Assembly: GCA_945949875.1 (NCBI GenBank)
Contig: CAMFGH010000002.1
Span: forward strand, 36,968 to 100,967
Length of the DNA: 64,000 nt
DNA from: an uncultured bacterium
Lineage (GTDB): Bacteria > Bacillota > Clostridia > Lachnospirales > Lachnospiraceae
Direction of reading: 5' to 3'
In this document: positions 10,064-19,121 of the stretch, one piece after another
How positions within the stretch are numbered: the stretch's first letter is position 1
How the letters are laid out: each line of letters begins with the position of its first letter
Translations under genes and position numbers: made by a program
Notes under the pieces: generated by a model
What the model was told of the DNA's origin: nothing
Database searches by the model: none
Seen by the model: the letters and a program-made list of their open reading frames with translations, nothing else

Positions 10064-11788
10064 CTAGAACTGTGCAAAGTATCCATCTAAATAGTTCAGC
10101 CTTTCCCGCACATAATCCTCCAGCATAGTCAGATCTGTTTCGTTATCCACCTCCGGCCATTTTTGACTTTCTCTTTCAAAAGCTCCCGACTGTACCAGAA
10201 CATTCCTATTTTCCTGCATGATCCGGATGATATGCTCCTCAGAGAGTATGTCTTTCCGATAGCTTTGCCACTTCCTTTTCAGCAGTTCTGCACTTCCACC
10301 TACATTTTGTCTGAAATAATCCTCTAATACAGGCTCTACATAATTGACACTTGTGTCAGCATTAAATTGCAGATAATTATGTTCCGGATCATAGGCATAG
10401 CAATCCCCAAAGGTAAAATTCATATCCCAGGGAATGGTAACCATCTTATACCCGGAAACATTTCCGGCCGGTGTGGCAGCTACATAGGTATTTTTCAGAT
10501 AATTATCATATCCCGCCACTGCCTGTATATAAATCAGGTAATCAGCCAGATTATCCGGGTAAGTCATATCTGCATACAATCCCATATCCGGTGCCCAATA
10601 TTTTGCAGACAAATATATCTTCATGGGTTCCCATAAAGGTTCCACGGTTACAAAATCCTCCGGATACCGGATTCGAATGGGATAGCACACTTCGTAGTTC
10701 TGCTCAACCGATGCCTGGATATCCTCGGCCGAGGGCATTTCCCAATCCAGTATTTTATAGAGAACATCCTCGCCCCCCAGTCCCAGCGTATCTTCATTGA
10801 TGGGAAGCATCATTCCATACAGTCCCAGATACTCTCCGTCCAGGATCACCTCGCAGTACTCCATCTCTGCTCCGGATTCATCGAATTCATAATCCTGTCC
10901 GGCAATCTCCTTCCAAATTTCCAGTGAAGTTTTATCCCGTATCTTGGAAACATCACTATACATCGCATTCAGTTTCCATTTTTCACTGCTTTCCATACCA
11001 AACAGAGAGGTACTGACACCTTGCTCCTGTTCATCCAGCAATTTGAGGGCATAACTTTTCTTGGAAAAGACAGAGGATGTCTGTCCTCTCTCATGATAAC
11101 AAATTCCTCTTTTTAAGATTTGATAAGGCTTTGTGGCCTGAAAAATCGTCACATTCCCATAGTATCTGGTTTCCGAATTATACACATAATCATCGATCTC
11201 TTCGATGGGATATTCTCTTGGTTCTTCCCGGGATGTGGTGATTGCCACAACCGGCAGTCCGGTCAATACCAGTCCCGCCTGCTGATAAGCATCTCCTGTA
11301 TAAAAGATGACCCGGAATTCATGTCCTTCCCTTACTGCATCCTTCAGCTTTTCGATTCTATCCTTTTCCTCCTGGTCCGGCGCATTTACACTCTTTTGCT
11401 TTCCATTCGTCTCCCCGGTCAGATACTCATCTTCGCATATTGCAAATCCCTTCAACTGTCCATAAAAATCAAGGCTGTCGGGAAAATACCAGTCGTTAGA
11501 ATCATTCATACAAACAGACAAGTAAAATCGATTCTCTTCTTTTACATAGGGTAATTCATACCCGGAAATAAACAGCCCACCCTGACTATCCTGCAATAAA
11601 GTCTGCGAAGCCCTTCTCTGTTCTGCAATCTGTTCCCACTGCCCTTTTTCTACCGCATAGTCCCACAAATTCTTACTTTTTTCCCCGGAAAGAGCACAGA
11701 TATACACTGCAGCCAGAAGCATCAGGCTGAAAAGCAGTACGACACCATATTTATCTTTGCCTTTTTTAATCTGCTGTAAAGTAATCAT
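10064..11788 (-). CDS. CotH-kinase family protein
   Basis: CYHERGQTSSVFSKKSYALKLLDE, WKLNAMYSDVSKIRDKTS, EYCEVILDGEYLGLYGMM, VTIPWDMNFTFGD; N-terminal TM helix. Confidence 0.85.
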   Translation of the reverse strand: MITLQQIKKGKDKYGVVLLFSLMLLAAVYICALSGEKSKNLWDYAVEKGQWEQIAEQRRASQTLLQDSQGGLFISGYELPYVKEENRFYLSVCMNDSNDWYFPDSLDFYGQLKGFAICEDEYLTGETNGKQKSVNAPDQEEKDRIEKLKDAVREGHEFRVIFYTGDAYQQAGLVLTGLPVVAITTSREEPREYPIEEIDDYVYNSETRYYGNVTIFQATKPYQILKRGICYHERGQTSSVFSKKSYALKLLDEQEQGVSTSLFGMESSEKWKLNAMYSDVSKIRDKTSLEIWKEIAGQDYEFDESGAEMEYCEVILDGEYLGLYGMMLPINEDTLGLGGEDVLYKILDWEMPSAEDIQASVEQNYEVCYPIRIRYPEDFVTVEPLWEPMKIYLSAKYWAPDMGLYADMTYPDNLADYLIYIQAVAGYDNYLKNTYVAATPAGNVSGYKMVTIPWDMNFTFGDCYAYDPEHNYLQFNADTSVNYVEPVLEDYFRQNVGGSAELLKRKWQSYRKDILSEEHIIRIMQENRNVLVQSGAFERESQKWPEVDNETDLTMLEDYVRERLNYLDGYFAQF

Positions 11789-13544
11789 CCAGGAACGCCA
11801 TTCTCTCTTTCTGATATTCCATTATTTTTGTCAGATCACTGGTATGACCAAATTCAGGCCACTTTTCTTCATCTCGTGCAAATGCACCGGATGATACCAG
11901 GTAATCCATATTATCCTGCATGATGCCAAATATATGTTCATCACTCAGGATATTCTGTCTATAGTTTTCCCACTTTTCAATCAGTCTGTCTTTTTCGCCA
12001 TGTTCATTATTAATAAATAGCTGTCTGGTCACACCTTCTGTATAGATAACCGAGGTATCCGGATTAAATTTTGTTTTCCCGATATCCATATTGTTATCAA
12101 AAATATTCCCAAAAGTATTATCCAAATCCCAGGGCAGTGTGATCATCTTATAGCTACCATCTTCCTGCTGATCCGCCACCATATAGGTGTTTTTTCGAGC
12201 ATTATCAGAAGCGGTTACCGTCTCCAAAAAGATGGTAAAGTCAATCAAATTATCCAGTTCAACAGACTCATAATAATCCGGAAAACTGGTGTGCCACAGG
12301 GAAACATCCAGGTAATGCTTCATCGGCTCCCAGGCCTGTTCCACGGATATTTCATCCAAATCCGGATACCGCATTCGGATGGGATAGCAAACCGGATATT
12401 CCTGCTCAACAGAAGCCTCAATCTCATCTTTCGCAGGCATCTCTGCCTGAATGATCTTATACAGGATATCCTCATCCTCCAGGCCCAGCGATGTTTCATC
12501 AAAGGTCTTAATCAGAAGATACAGTCCCCTGTATTCTCCATCCATAATCAGTTCGCAATACTCGGCCGCCGATGTATATTCCCGGAAGCCTTCCGCTGTT
12601 TCTGCCATTTCTGCCCAAAGCTGCCAGGCTGTCTTTTCCCGAATCTTATACTGATCTGCCGGAATAGACAGCAGTTTCCATTTCGAGCTAAAGCCCAGCT
12701 GGAAAAGAGATTCTGTGACTTTCTTTTCGTCTTCGTCGATCAGTTTCAGTGCATATCCCTTTTTGTCAAAGCCTGCAGAAGTAGCTCCTCTGCCATGATA
12801 ACAGACCTGATGCTGCAGGATCCGGTAATTTTTCTCCGGTATCTTTTCCTGAATCTTCTCCTGTATCTTCGCCCCCAGTTTTCCCGATAGGGCAGCTGCC
12901 GTAGAATTTCTCATTTCCGGCGCAGTATAAGTACCTGAACTGCCATCTGCATTATATATAGTGATATTTCCATAATATCTGGTATCAGAGTTGAACACAA
13001 AATTATCGATATCATCTTCGGTATAATCCGGCTCTCTGGAGTACTTTGTATCAATGGAAACAATGGGCATTCCTGTTGCCACCAGATTGGTCAAAGCATA
13101 TTCCTCACCCTTTTTCAAAAGGGCCCGGAAAACATGCCCCTCTTCTATAGCGCTTTTCTTATCCCCTAAATATTCATCTTCCAGGAGATAAAGCTTTACT
13201 TTATCGGAATTGGTGGTAAGAATACCTTCCCAGCCATCCACATCTATATTTTGTGATACATAATACCGATTTCTGGACACGTCATGGGGCAGCATCACAC
13301 CATTTAACATCAAATCCACCTGGTGGGTATTGATCATGGAAGAATTTCCCGTACATTCCTTCATGATCTCCTGTTCTTCCTCTTCTGAAATAATATTCAC
13401 TTCCCATGCGATTGCCAGCTCCTGCGCATGAAAATTCACTCTGATCACAAGAAACAGCAAAAATGTCACCGCAATGACTCTTCCATATTTCAGGTGCAGA
13501 TACCATCTTCGCATCTTTATCTGCCTAAACTTTTCCTTGTCCAT
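11766..13544 (-). CDS. CotH-kinase family protein
   Basis: CYHGRGATSAGFDKKGYALKL, WKLLSIPADQYKIREKTAWQLW, ITLPWDLDNTFGN; overlaps the next gene by 23 bp. Confidence 0.85.
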   Translation of the reverse strand: MDKEKFRQIKMRRWYLHLKYGRVIAVTFLLFLVIRVNFHAQELAIAWEVNIISEEEEQEIMKECTGNSSMINTHQVDLMLNGVMLPHDVSRNRYYVSQNIDVDGWEGILTTNSDKVKLYLLEDEYLGDKKSAIEEGHVFRALLKKGEEYALTNLVATGMPIVSIDTKYSREPDYTEDDIDNFVFNSDTRYYGNITIYNADGSSGTYTAPEMRNSTAAALSGKLGAKIQEKIQEKIPEKNYRILQHQVCYHGRGATSAGFDKKGYALKLIDEDEKKVTESLFQLGFSSKWKLLSIPADQYKIREKTAWQLWAEMAETAEGFREYTSAAEYCELIMDGEYRGLYLLIKTFDETSLGLEDEDILYKIIQAEMPAKDEIEASVEQEYPVCYPIRMRYPDLDEISVEQAWEPMKHYLDVSLWHTSFPDYYESVELDNLIDFTIFLETVTASDNARKNTYMVADQQEDGSYKMITLPWDLDNTFGNIFDNNMDIGKTKFNPDTSVIYTEGVTRQLFINNEHGEKDRLIEKWENYRQNILSDEHIFGIMQDNMDYLVSSGAFARDEEKWPEFGHTSDLTKIMEYQKERMAFLDDYFTAD

Positions 13545-13620
13545 TTACCCCAAAATTCCTCACCAAATGTTTTTTCATTTTTCATACAAAATATGTTCCA
13601 TATGGATTATAATGTACAGT

Positions 13621-16107
13621 ATGAGTAAAAAAGCAATTTCACCAAAATGGAAATCCTTAATTTTATACTGCATATGTTTTGTGTTCTCCGCAGGACTTCT
13701 ACTTTACGCCGGTCTCACGTTTTTGTCTTCCGGTAATCTGTCTTTCGGGAATTCTGCCGCGGACACTTCAGAATATGGTTATACCATCAGCCATGATAGC
13801 GGTTTTTACAAGCGTACCATTCATGTAAAAATCCGTTCTCTTGCAGAAGGTGACATATATTATACCACAGATGGCTCCGAACCTTCCAGTAGCTCTTCTT
13901 CATCTGTAAAATATGAAAAGCCCATCACCTTTTCCTCTTCCGGTACGGAATCCTGCCATGTATTAAAGTTCCGCTTATATCCGGCAGCGGGACAGCCTTC
14001 TCAGGTCTTTGAGTATACTTATTTTGTGGGATATTTTGTAGACGATCGTTATTCTACCTATGTGGTCAGTATCTCCGGTGACCCGGATGGTCTGTTCGGC
14101 TATGAAAATGGTATTTTTGTTCCGGGGAAACTCCGGGATGACTATCTGGCCAGGCATCCTGAGATTACGGAAGCTTACAATCTGGACCCCGCCAACTACA
14201 ATCTGAGTGGTCCGGAATCGGAACGGGAAGTCCATATGAAAATGTTTGATCAAAATGGCAATCTTATGCTTTCCCAAAGCTGCGGACTTCGGATTTTCGG
14301 AAACTTTTCCAGAGGGAAGGAACAGAAATCCTTCCAGCTGTTTTCCAGAAACCGTTATGATCAGTATGGCAAGTTTGATTTAAGTCTGTTTCCTGCTCTG
14401 ACTAATGATGTGGATGGCACTATGCTGGGGAAAGATAACCGTCTGGTTTTCCGAAACAGCGGGAATGATTTTGGCCAGGCTTTCATACGGGATACTTTGA
14501 TTCAGGAACTGGCCGGGAAGCAGGGCTTTCCCATGTCTACGCCATATGTCCCTGCATCCGTTTATATCAATGGAGAATATTATGGTTTTTACTGGGTAAA
14601 AGAACCCTTCAATAATGGCCAGATGGAAGAATTATATGGGGATTACAACGGAACCTTTGAACGGGTCTCCATCAACGAATTCTACAAAACAGCAGAAGAT
14701 CCTTCTGAACTGCTGGCAGAGGAATATCAGGAATTTTATGACCGTTTTGCAGAAGCGGATATGACCGATGATGCTGTTTTTGAGCAGCTGCAAAACTACA
14801 TGGACCTGGATAATTATATTACCTATTATGCCATGGAACTGTATATTGCCAACAAAGACTGGCCTTACAACAATGTCCGTGCCTACCGCTATGTGGCGGA
14901 AGATGATGTTTATACACCGGGTACGGTTTTTGACGGTAAATACCGCTATTTATTCTTTGATACCGATTATGGTTTTGGACTCAGCGATGACGTGCCCGGA
15001 TTTTCGGTAGAGGAAGACAACATCAGCGTTTTATTAAACAATGTCCAGTCCCCTCTGTTCTGCAACCTGATGGCACGCCGGGACTGTCGCGAAAAATTTG
15101 TAACCGCCATGTGTGATCTGATGAATTACGGATTTTCTCCGGCCAGCGTGGAGGCTTCCCTTACCAATCTTGCCAAGCAGCGCGATACGGAATTGTCTTA
15201 CTATGTGGACCGCCTTCTGTCCGACCATCTGACTATGGAAGAGGTACAGGCTGCAACCGGTGAGATACTGGCCTTTTCCCAGAACAGACCCACCTATATG
15301 CATAGCTTTCTGCAAAATGACTATGCCATGTTTTATCCCTATACTTTGCAGGTCAATGCACCGGAGGATGTGCAGATCTCTGTAAATGGTATTGAGGATG
15401 TACAACAATCTGTTCAGAAAGATGAGAATGCACAGGCATCCACAAATGGAAGCACAGATGCCGGCTATGCGTTTCAGGGAAATTACTATGCAGATTGTTC
15501 CCTGACTTTAAAGGCTGTTGTCAATGAAGGCCACACCTTCTCCCATTGGCAGATTGGCGGCCGGATTTATGAGGAACCGGAAATCACCCTGTCCTCTGAA
15601 GAAATCAAAGAGCTCCTCTGCCAGGTGGCAGAAAATAACCTCTCCGAAATTCCCACAGGAGAAAACGGGGAGTCTGTGCTGACTTGTCTGGGCACCCTGC
15701 CGGTTACCATGGTAGAAACCGATAATACCGATTATCATGTACCTACCCTTGTTCAGCTTCATGTAAAAGGGGATCTGGATACCGTGGAACTATGCAACCT
15801 TTCTGACCATGAAATATCTCTGACGGGACTTTATCTCAGCGATCAGGGCGAGGAACTGAAAAGCACCGGCATGCCACGGAAAAAACTGGCTCCCGGTGAA
15901 ACCATTACCATGTACGGTTCCAACAATGTGCTGGGGCATTCCAGTGGTGCCAGGCTGAATTTCAGCCTGCGCAAAGAAGAAACCTTATATTTATCCGATG
16001 AAAATGGCACCATCCTGGAATCCATAAAGATCCCGGATATGACCAGAGAGGATACTTTTTATACCAAGAATCTTTATACAGGAAAATGGAAAGAAACTTT
16101 AGAATAA
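13621..16107 (+). CDS. CotH-kinase family protein with N-terminal chitobiase-like segment and C-terminal lamin-tail-like segment
   Basis: IYYTTDGSEPSSSSSSSVKYEKPITFSSS (CHB_HEX-type), LRIFGNFSRGKEQKSFQLF, FFDTDYGFG; ORF opens at 13474 but the signal-peptide-like start MSKKAISPKWKSLILY is at 13621 (13612 also possible). Confidence 0.85.
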   Translation: MSKKAISPKWKSLILYCICFVFSAGLLLYAGLTFLSSGNLSFGNSAADTSEYGYTISHDSGFYKRTIHVKIRSLAEGDIYYTTDGSEPSSSSSSSVKYEKPITFSSSGTESCHVLKFRLYPAAGQPSQVFEYTYFVGYFVDDRYSTYVVSISGDPDGLFGYENGIFVPGKLRDDYLARHPEITEAYNLDPANYNLSGPESEREVHMKMFDQNGNLMLSQSCGLRIFGNFSRGKEQKSFQLFSRNRYDQYGKFDLSLFPALTNDVDGTMLGKDNRLVFRNSGNDFGQAFIRDTLIQELAGKQGFPMSTPYVPASVYINGEYYGFYWVKEPFNNGQMEELYGDYNGTFERVSINEFYKTAEDPSELLAEEYQEFYDRFAEADMTDDAVFEQLQNYMDLDNYITYYAMELYIANKDWPYNNVRAYRYVAEDDVYTPGTVFDGKYRYLFFDTDYGFGLSDDVPGFSVEEDNISVLLNNVQSPLFCNLMARRDCREKFVTAMCDLMNYGFSPASVEASLTNLAKQRDTELSYYVDRLLSDHLTMEEVQAATGEILAFSQNRPTYMHSFLQNDYAMFYPYTLQVNAPEDVQISVNGIEDVQQSVQKDENAQASTNGSTDAGYAFQGNYYADCSLTLKAVVNEGHTFSHWQIGGRIYEEPEITLSSEEIKELLCQVAENNLSEIPTGENGESVLTCLGTLPVTMVETDNTDYHVPTLVQLHVKGDLDTVELCNLSDHEISLTGLYLSDQGEELKSTGMPRKKLAPGETITMYGSNNVLGHSSGARLNFSLRKEETLYLSDENGTILESIKIPDMTREDTFYTKNLYTGKWKETLE

Positions 16108-16110
16108 AAG

Positions 16111-16162
16111 AACGCATCATACAGCGAAAGAACATTTCATACCATCAATAAACGCATCATAC
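16111..16162. repeat. Three copies of a 12-bp word at exact 20-bp period
   Basis: aacgcatcatac at 16111 and 16151; aacatttcatac at 16131. Confidence 0.75.
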
Positions 16163-16205
16163 TATTGAAGTTGTATCAAAAGATACTATGTAAGGAGGAT
16201 AAACA

Positions 16206-17399
16206 ATGAGTACATTAGCAATACATGGAGGCACTCCGGTTTCCCCGGAACCTATTTTTTACGGACATCAATACATTGATGATGCTGATATTCAGGCAGT
16301 CTCTGCGGTTTTAAAGAGTGATTATTTAACCTGTGGACCTGCCATCACTGCTCTGGAATCCAAACTTTGTGAGATTACAGGCGCAAAATACGCTGTGGCA
16401 GTATCCAACTGTACCGCAGCTCTTCACATTGCATGCATGGCAGCAGGCATTGGCCCTGGGGATGAAGTGATCACTTCCCCGATTACTTTTGCTGCTTCCG
16501 CCAACTGTGCATTATACTGTGGTGCCACGCCGGTCTTTGCCGATATCGATCCGGATACCTACAATATCGATCCCGACTCCATGGAAGCCCATATCACCGA
16601 AAAAACCAAAGCAGTCATCCCGGTTCACTATACCGGCCAGGCTGTCCGTCATGACGAGATCGCTGCGATCTGTAAAAAACATGGTCTTATTCTGATCGAA
16701 GATGCTGCTCATGCCATTGGCACCAAGTACAAGGGCATTCCAGTAGGTAGTCTGGCTGACATGACCTGTTTCTCCTTCCATCCGGTAAAAACAGTTACCA
16801 GTGGTGAAGGCGGTGCAGTCACCACCAACGATGAAGAACTGTATAGAAAACTCTGTCTGGCAAGAAGCCATGGTATCACCCGGGATGAATCCCTCATGGT
16901 ACATCCCACCGGCGAACCCTGGTACTATGAAATGGTAAATCTGGGTTACAATTACCGTATGACCGATATCCAGGCTGCCCTGCTTTCCAGCCAGCTGGAT
17001 AAGCTTACTCTTTTCTCAAACCGCAGAAAAGAGATTGTAAAGCGCTATAATGAAGCATTTTCCTCTGTGGATGGCATCATTGTTCAAAAAGAAATACCGG
17101 AATCAGATTCTACCAGACACCTGTATGTGATTCGAATCGATACGGATGTGCTAAGCTGCGACAGGCGTACCTTCTTCCAGGCACTTGCTGCAGAAAATAT
17201 ACGCTGCCAGGTTCACTACATTCCGGTTTACTGGCATCCTCATTATGAAAAAATGGGGTATCAGAAAGGCCTCTGCCCCAATGCAGAATATGTCTATGAG
17301 CGGATCATCAGTCTGCCGCTTTATTATGCATTATCGGATGAGCAGGTAGGATATGTGATTGAAGCAGTGAAGAAAATTGCAGAGTATTATAGAAAGTAA
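16206..17399 (+). CDS. pseC: DegT/DnrJ/EryC1 aminotransferase, PseC-like (UDP-4-amino-4,6-dideoxy-sugar transaminase)
   Basis: MSTLAIHGGTPVSPEPIFYGHQYIDDADIQAVSAVLKSDYLTCGP; GDEVITSPITFAASANC; CFSFHPVKTVTSGEGGAVTT with PLP lysine; RBS aaggagg. Confidence 0.88.
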   Translation: MSTLAIHGGTPVSPEPIFYGHQYIDDADIQAVSAVLKSDYLTCGPAITALESKLCEITGAKYAVAVSNCTAALHIACMAAGIGPGDEVITSPITFAASANCALYCGATPVFADIDPDTYNIDPDSMEAHITEKTKAVIPVHYTGQAVRHDEIAAICKKHGLILIEDAAHAIGTKYKGIPVGSLADMTCFSFHPVKTVTSGEGGAVTTNDEELYRKLCLARSHGITRDESLMVHPTGEPWYYEMVNLGYNYRMTDIQAALLSSQLDKLTLFSNRRKEIVKRYNEAFSSVDGIIVQKEIPESDSTRHLYVIRIDTDVLSCDRRTFFQALAAENIRCQVHYIPVYWHPHYEKMGYQKGLCPNAEYVYERIISLPLYYALSDEQVGYVIEAVKKIAEYYRK

Positions 17400-17400
17400 G

Positions 17401-17496
17401 AAAAAAGAGTCTTGGAAGTTGCAAGGCATATAAGGCGCCCCAAAAGTCAAACTTTTTGGTGCGCCTCAATATTGCCATTCCCATGACTCTTTTTAT
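17401..17496. repeat. 96-bp palindromic element, copy 1
   Basis: aaaaaagagtcttggaagttgcaaggcatataaggcgccccaaaagtcaaactttttggtgcgcctcaatattgccattcccatgactctttttat; arms AAAAAGAGTC/GACTCTTTTT and GGCGC-CCAAAA/TTTTTGG-GCGCC. Confidence 0.9.
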
Positions 17497-17500
17497 CTTA

Positions 17501-17650
17501 TCATGGGGATTCAATATAATTTGTCACTTCACATGACCTTTTTTCTTATCCCATCATGGGGATTTACTATAATTTGTCATTTCACATGACCTTTTTTCTT
17601 ATCCCATCATGGGGATTTACTATGACTTGTTATTTCACATCATACCTCAT
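17501..17650. repeat. 53-bp tandem repeat, about 3 units
   Basis: tcatggggatt... begins at 17501, 17554 and 17607; units share ...tttcacatgaccttttttcttatccca. Confidence 0.9.
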
Positions 17651-17867
17651 CATGTGAAAAATGAATAATTGCTATTACACACTACATTTTCTTTCACCTT
17701 TCTCATGGGAAACAAAAAAACTTACTATTTCACATCATAGTTAGTATTATCCATCATGTGTATATAATATAAGCAGCCATTTCCCATCACATCAGCCAAT
17801 TATCACCACGATATCAAGGAATAATCATGTCTACTCAGGGCTAAGCATGTCTAACCATGTATTAAGC

Positions 17868-17963
17868 AAAAAAGAGTCTTGGAAGTTACAAGGCATCTAA
17901 GGCGCCCCAAAAGTCAAACTTTTTGGTGCGCCTCAATATTGCCATTCCCATGACTCTTTTTAT
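17868..17963. repeat. 96-bp palindromic element, copy 2 (direct orientation)
   Basis: By eye, 94 of 96 positions identical to copy 1; differences only in gttgc/gttac and catataa/catctaa. Confidence 0.9.
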
Positions 17964-18010
17964 ATGACACTTTTTATATAACTTTTTTATATGACTTTTT
18001 TATATGACTC

Positions 18011-19036
18011 TTATACCTGAACTTCTCCGCTCAGCACTTTTTTATAATCCTCATAGTTCTTTTCCAAAAGCGTCGGTGTATCCAGTCCATACGGACAGTG
18101 CTGCTTACACTTTCCACAGTGCAGACACTGCTCGATCCGTTTCATTTTCTCCTGCCATTCTTCTGTGAGCCATGCCTTAGATGGTGCACGACGAAGCATC
18201 AGGGACATACGGGCCGAGTTATTGATCTCGATTCCCACCGGACAGGGCATACAATATCCGCATCCGCGACAGAATTCCCCGCACAGTTCCTCACGGTCCC
18301 TGTCTATGGCAGCCTGTCTCTCCGGTGTCATTTCCGGCGGATTATCGATAAAGGAGATAAAATCATCCAATTCCTTTTCCCGTTGCACGCCCCAGATTGG
18401 CAGCACATTATCAAACTGAGACTGGAATGCATAAGCCAGACTGGCATCGGTAATCAGTCCTCCGGAAAGGGCTTTCATAGCGATAAAACCCATATCCTTT
18501 TCCCGGCACTGCTTCACCAGAGAAAGCTCCTGTTCTCCGGATATGTAGCAGAACGGGAACTGCAGTGTTTCATACAAACCGGAATCAATCGCTTCCTGGG
18601 CCACCCCCAACCTATGGTTTGTGATGCCGATATGCCGAATCTTTCCCTGTCTTTTTGCTTCCAGAGCAGCATCATATAATCCGTCTGCTCCGCCCGGTTT
18701 TGGGCAGAATGCAGGATTATGGAACTGATAGATATCGATATAGTCGGTTCTCAGATTGGTCAGAGAAGTCTCCAAATCCTTCCAGAATCCCTCTGCATCA
18801 GTTGCTCCGGTTTTGGTTGCAATATATACCTGATCACGGATTCCGTCCAGTGCCTCTCCCAATTTCACTTCGCTATCAGAGTACATTCTTGCTGTGTCGA
18901 AAAATGTGATTCCTGCATGAAAGGCTTTTCGCACCAGATAAACCGCATCCTCTGTAGAGATTCTTTGAATCGGCAGTGCACCAAAGCCATTCTTATTTAC
19001 TGTAATCTTTGTACTTCCAAGTGTTACTGTTGTCAT
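18011..19036 (-). CDS. Aldo/keto reductase with C-terminal 4Fe-4S ferredoxin-like segment
   Basis: MTTVTLGSTKITVNKNGFGALPIQRIS...; Cys clusters CRGCGYCMPCPVGI and CLHCGKCKQHCPYG. Confidence 0.95.
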   Translation of the reverse strand: MTTVTLGSTKITVNKNGFGALPIQRISTEDAVYLVRKAFHAGITFFDTARMYSDSEVKLGEALDGIRDQVYIATKTGATDAEGFWKDLETSLTNLRTDYIDIYQFHNPAFCPKPGGADGLYDAALEAKRQGKIRHIGITNHRLGVAQEAIDSGLYETLQFPFCYISGEQELSLVKQCREKDMGFIAMKALSGGLITDASLAYAFQSQFDNVLPIWGVQREKELDDFISFIDNPPEMTPERQAAIDRDREELCGEFCRGCGYCMPCPVGIEINNSARMSLMLRRAPSKAWLTEEWQEKMKRIEQCLHCGKCKQHCPYGLDTPTLLEKNYEDYKKVLSGEVQV

Positions 19037-19121
19037 ACCACTTTTTCCTCCATTTATTCTACTCTATCATACACATATACTTCCGCAACATTTGCATACT
19101 CTGCTGCGGTATTTCCATGTT

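Noticed and set aside
12291-12890. 199-aa plus-strand ORF
   Set aside because: Antisense to a CotH-like gene
17501-17650. CRISPR-like array
   Set aside because: Units are contiguous 53-bp repeats with no unique spacers and no cas genes nearby
17401-17963. Insertion sequence bounded by the two 96-bp repeats
   Set aside because: No transposase ORF in the 371-bp interior and the repeats are direct, not terminal inverted repeats
18011-19036. Ferredoxin-containing AKR as part of the sugar pathway
   Set aside because: This AKR type is common in Clostridia and nothing ties it to the glycan genes besides position
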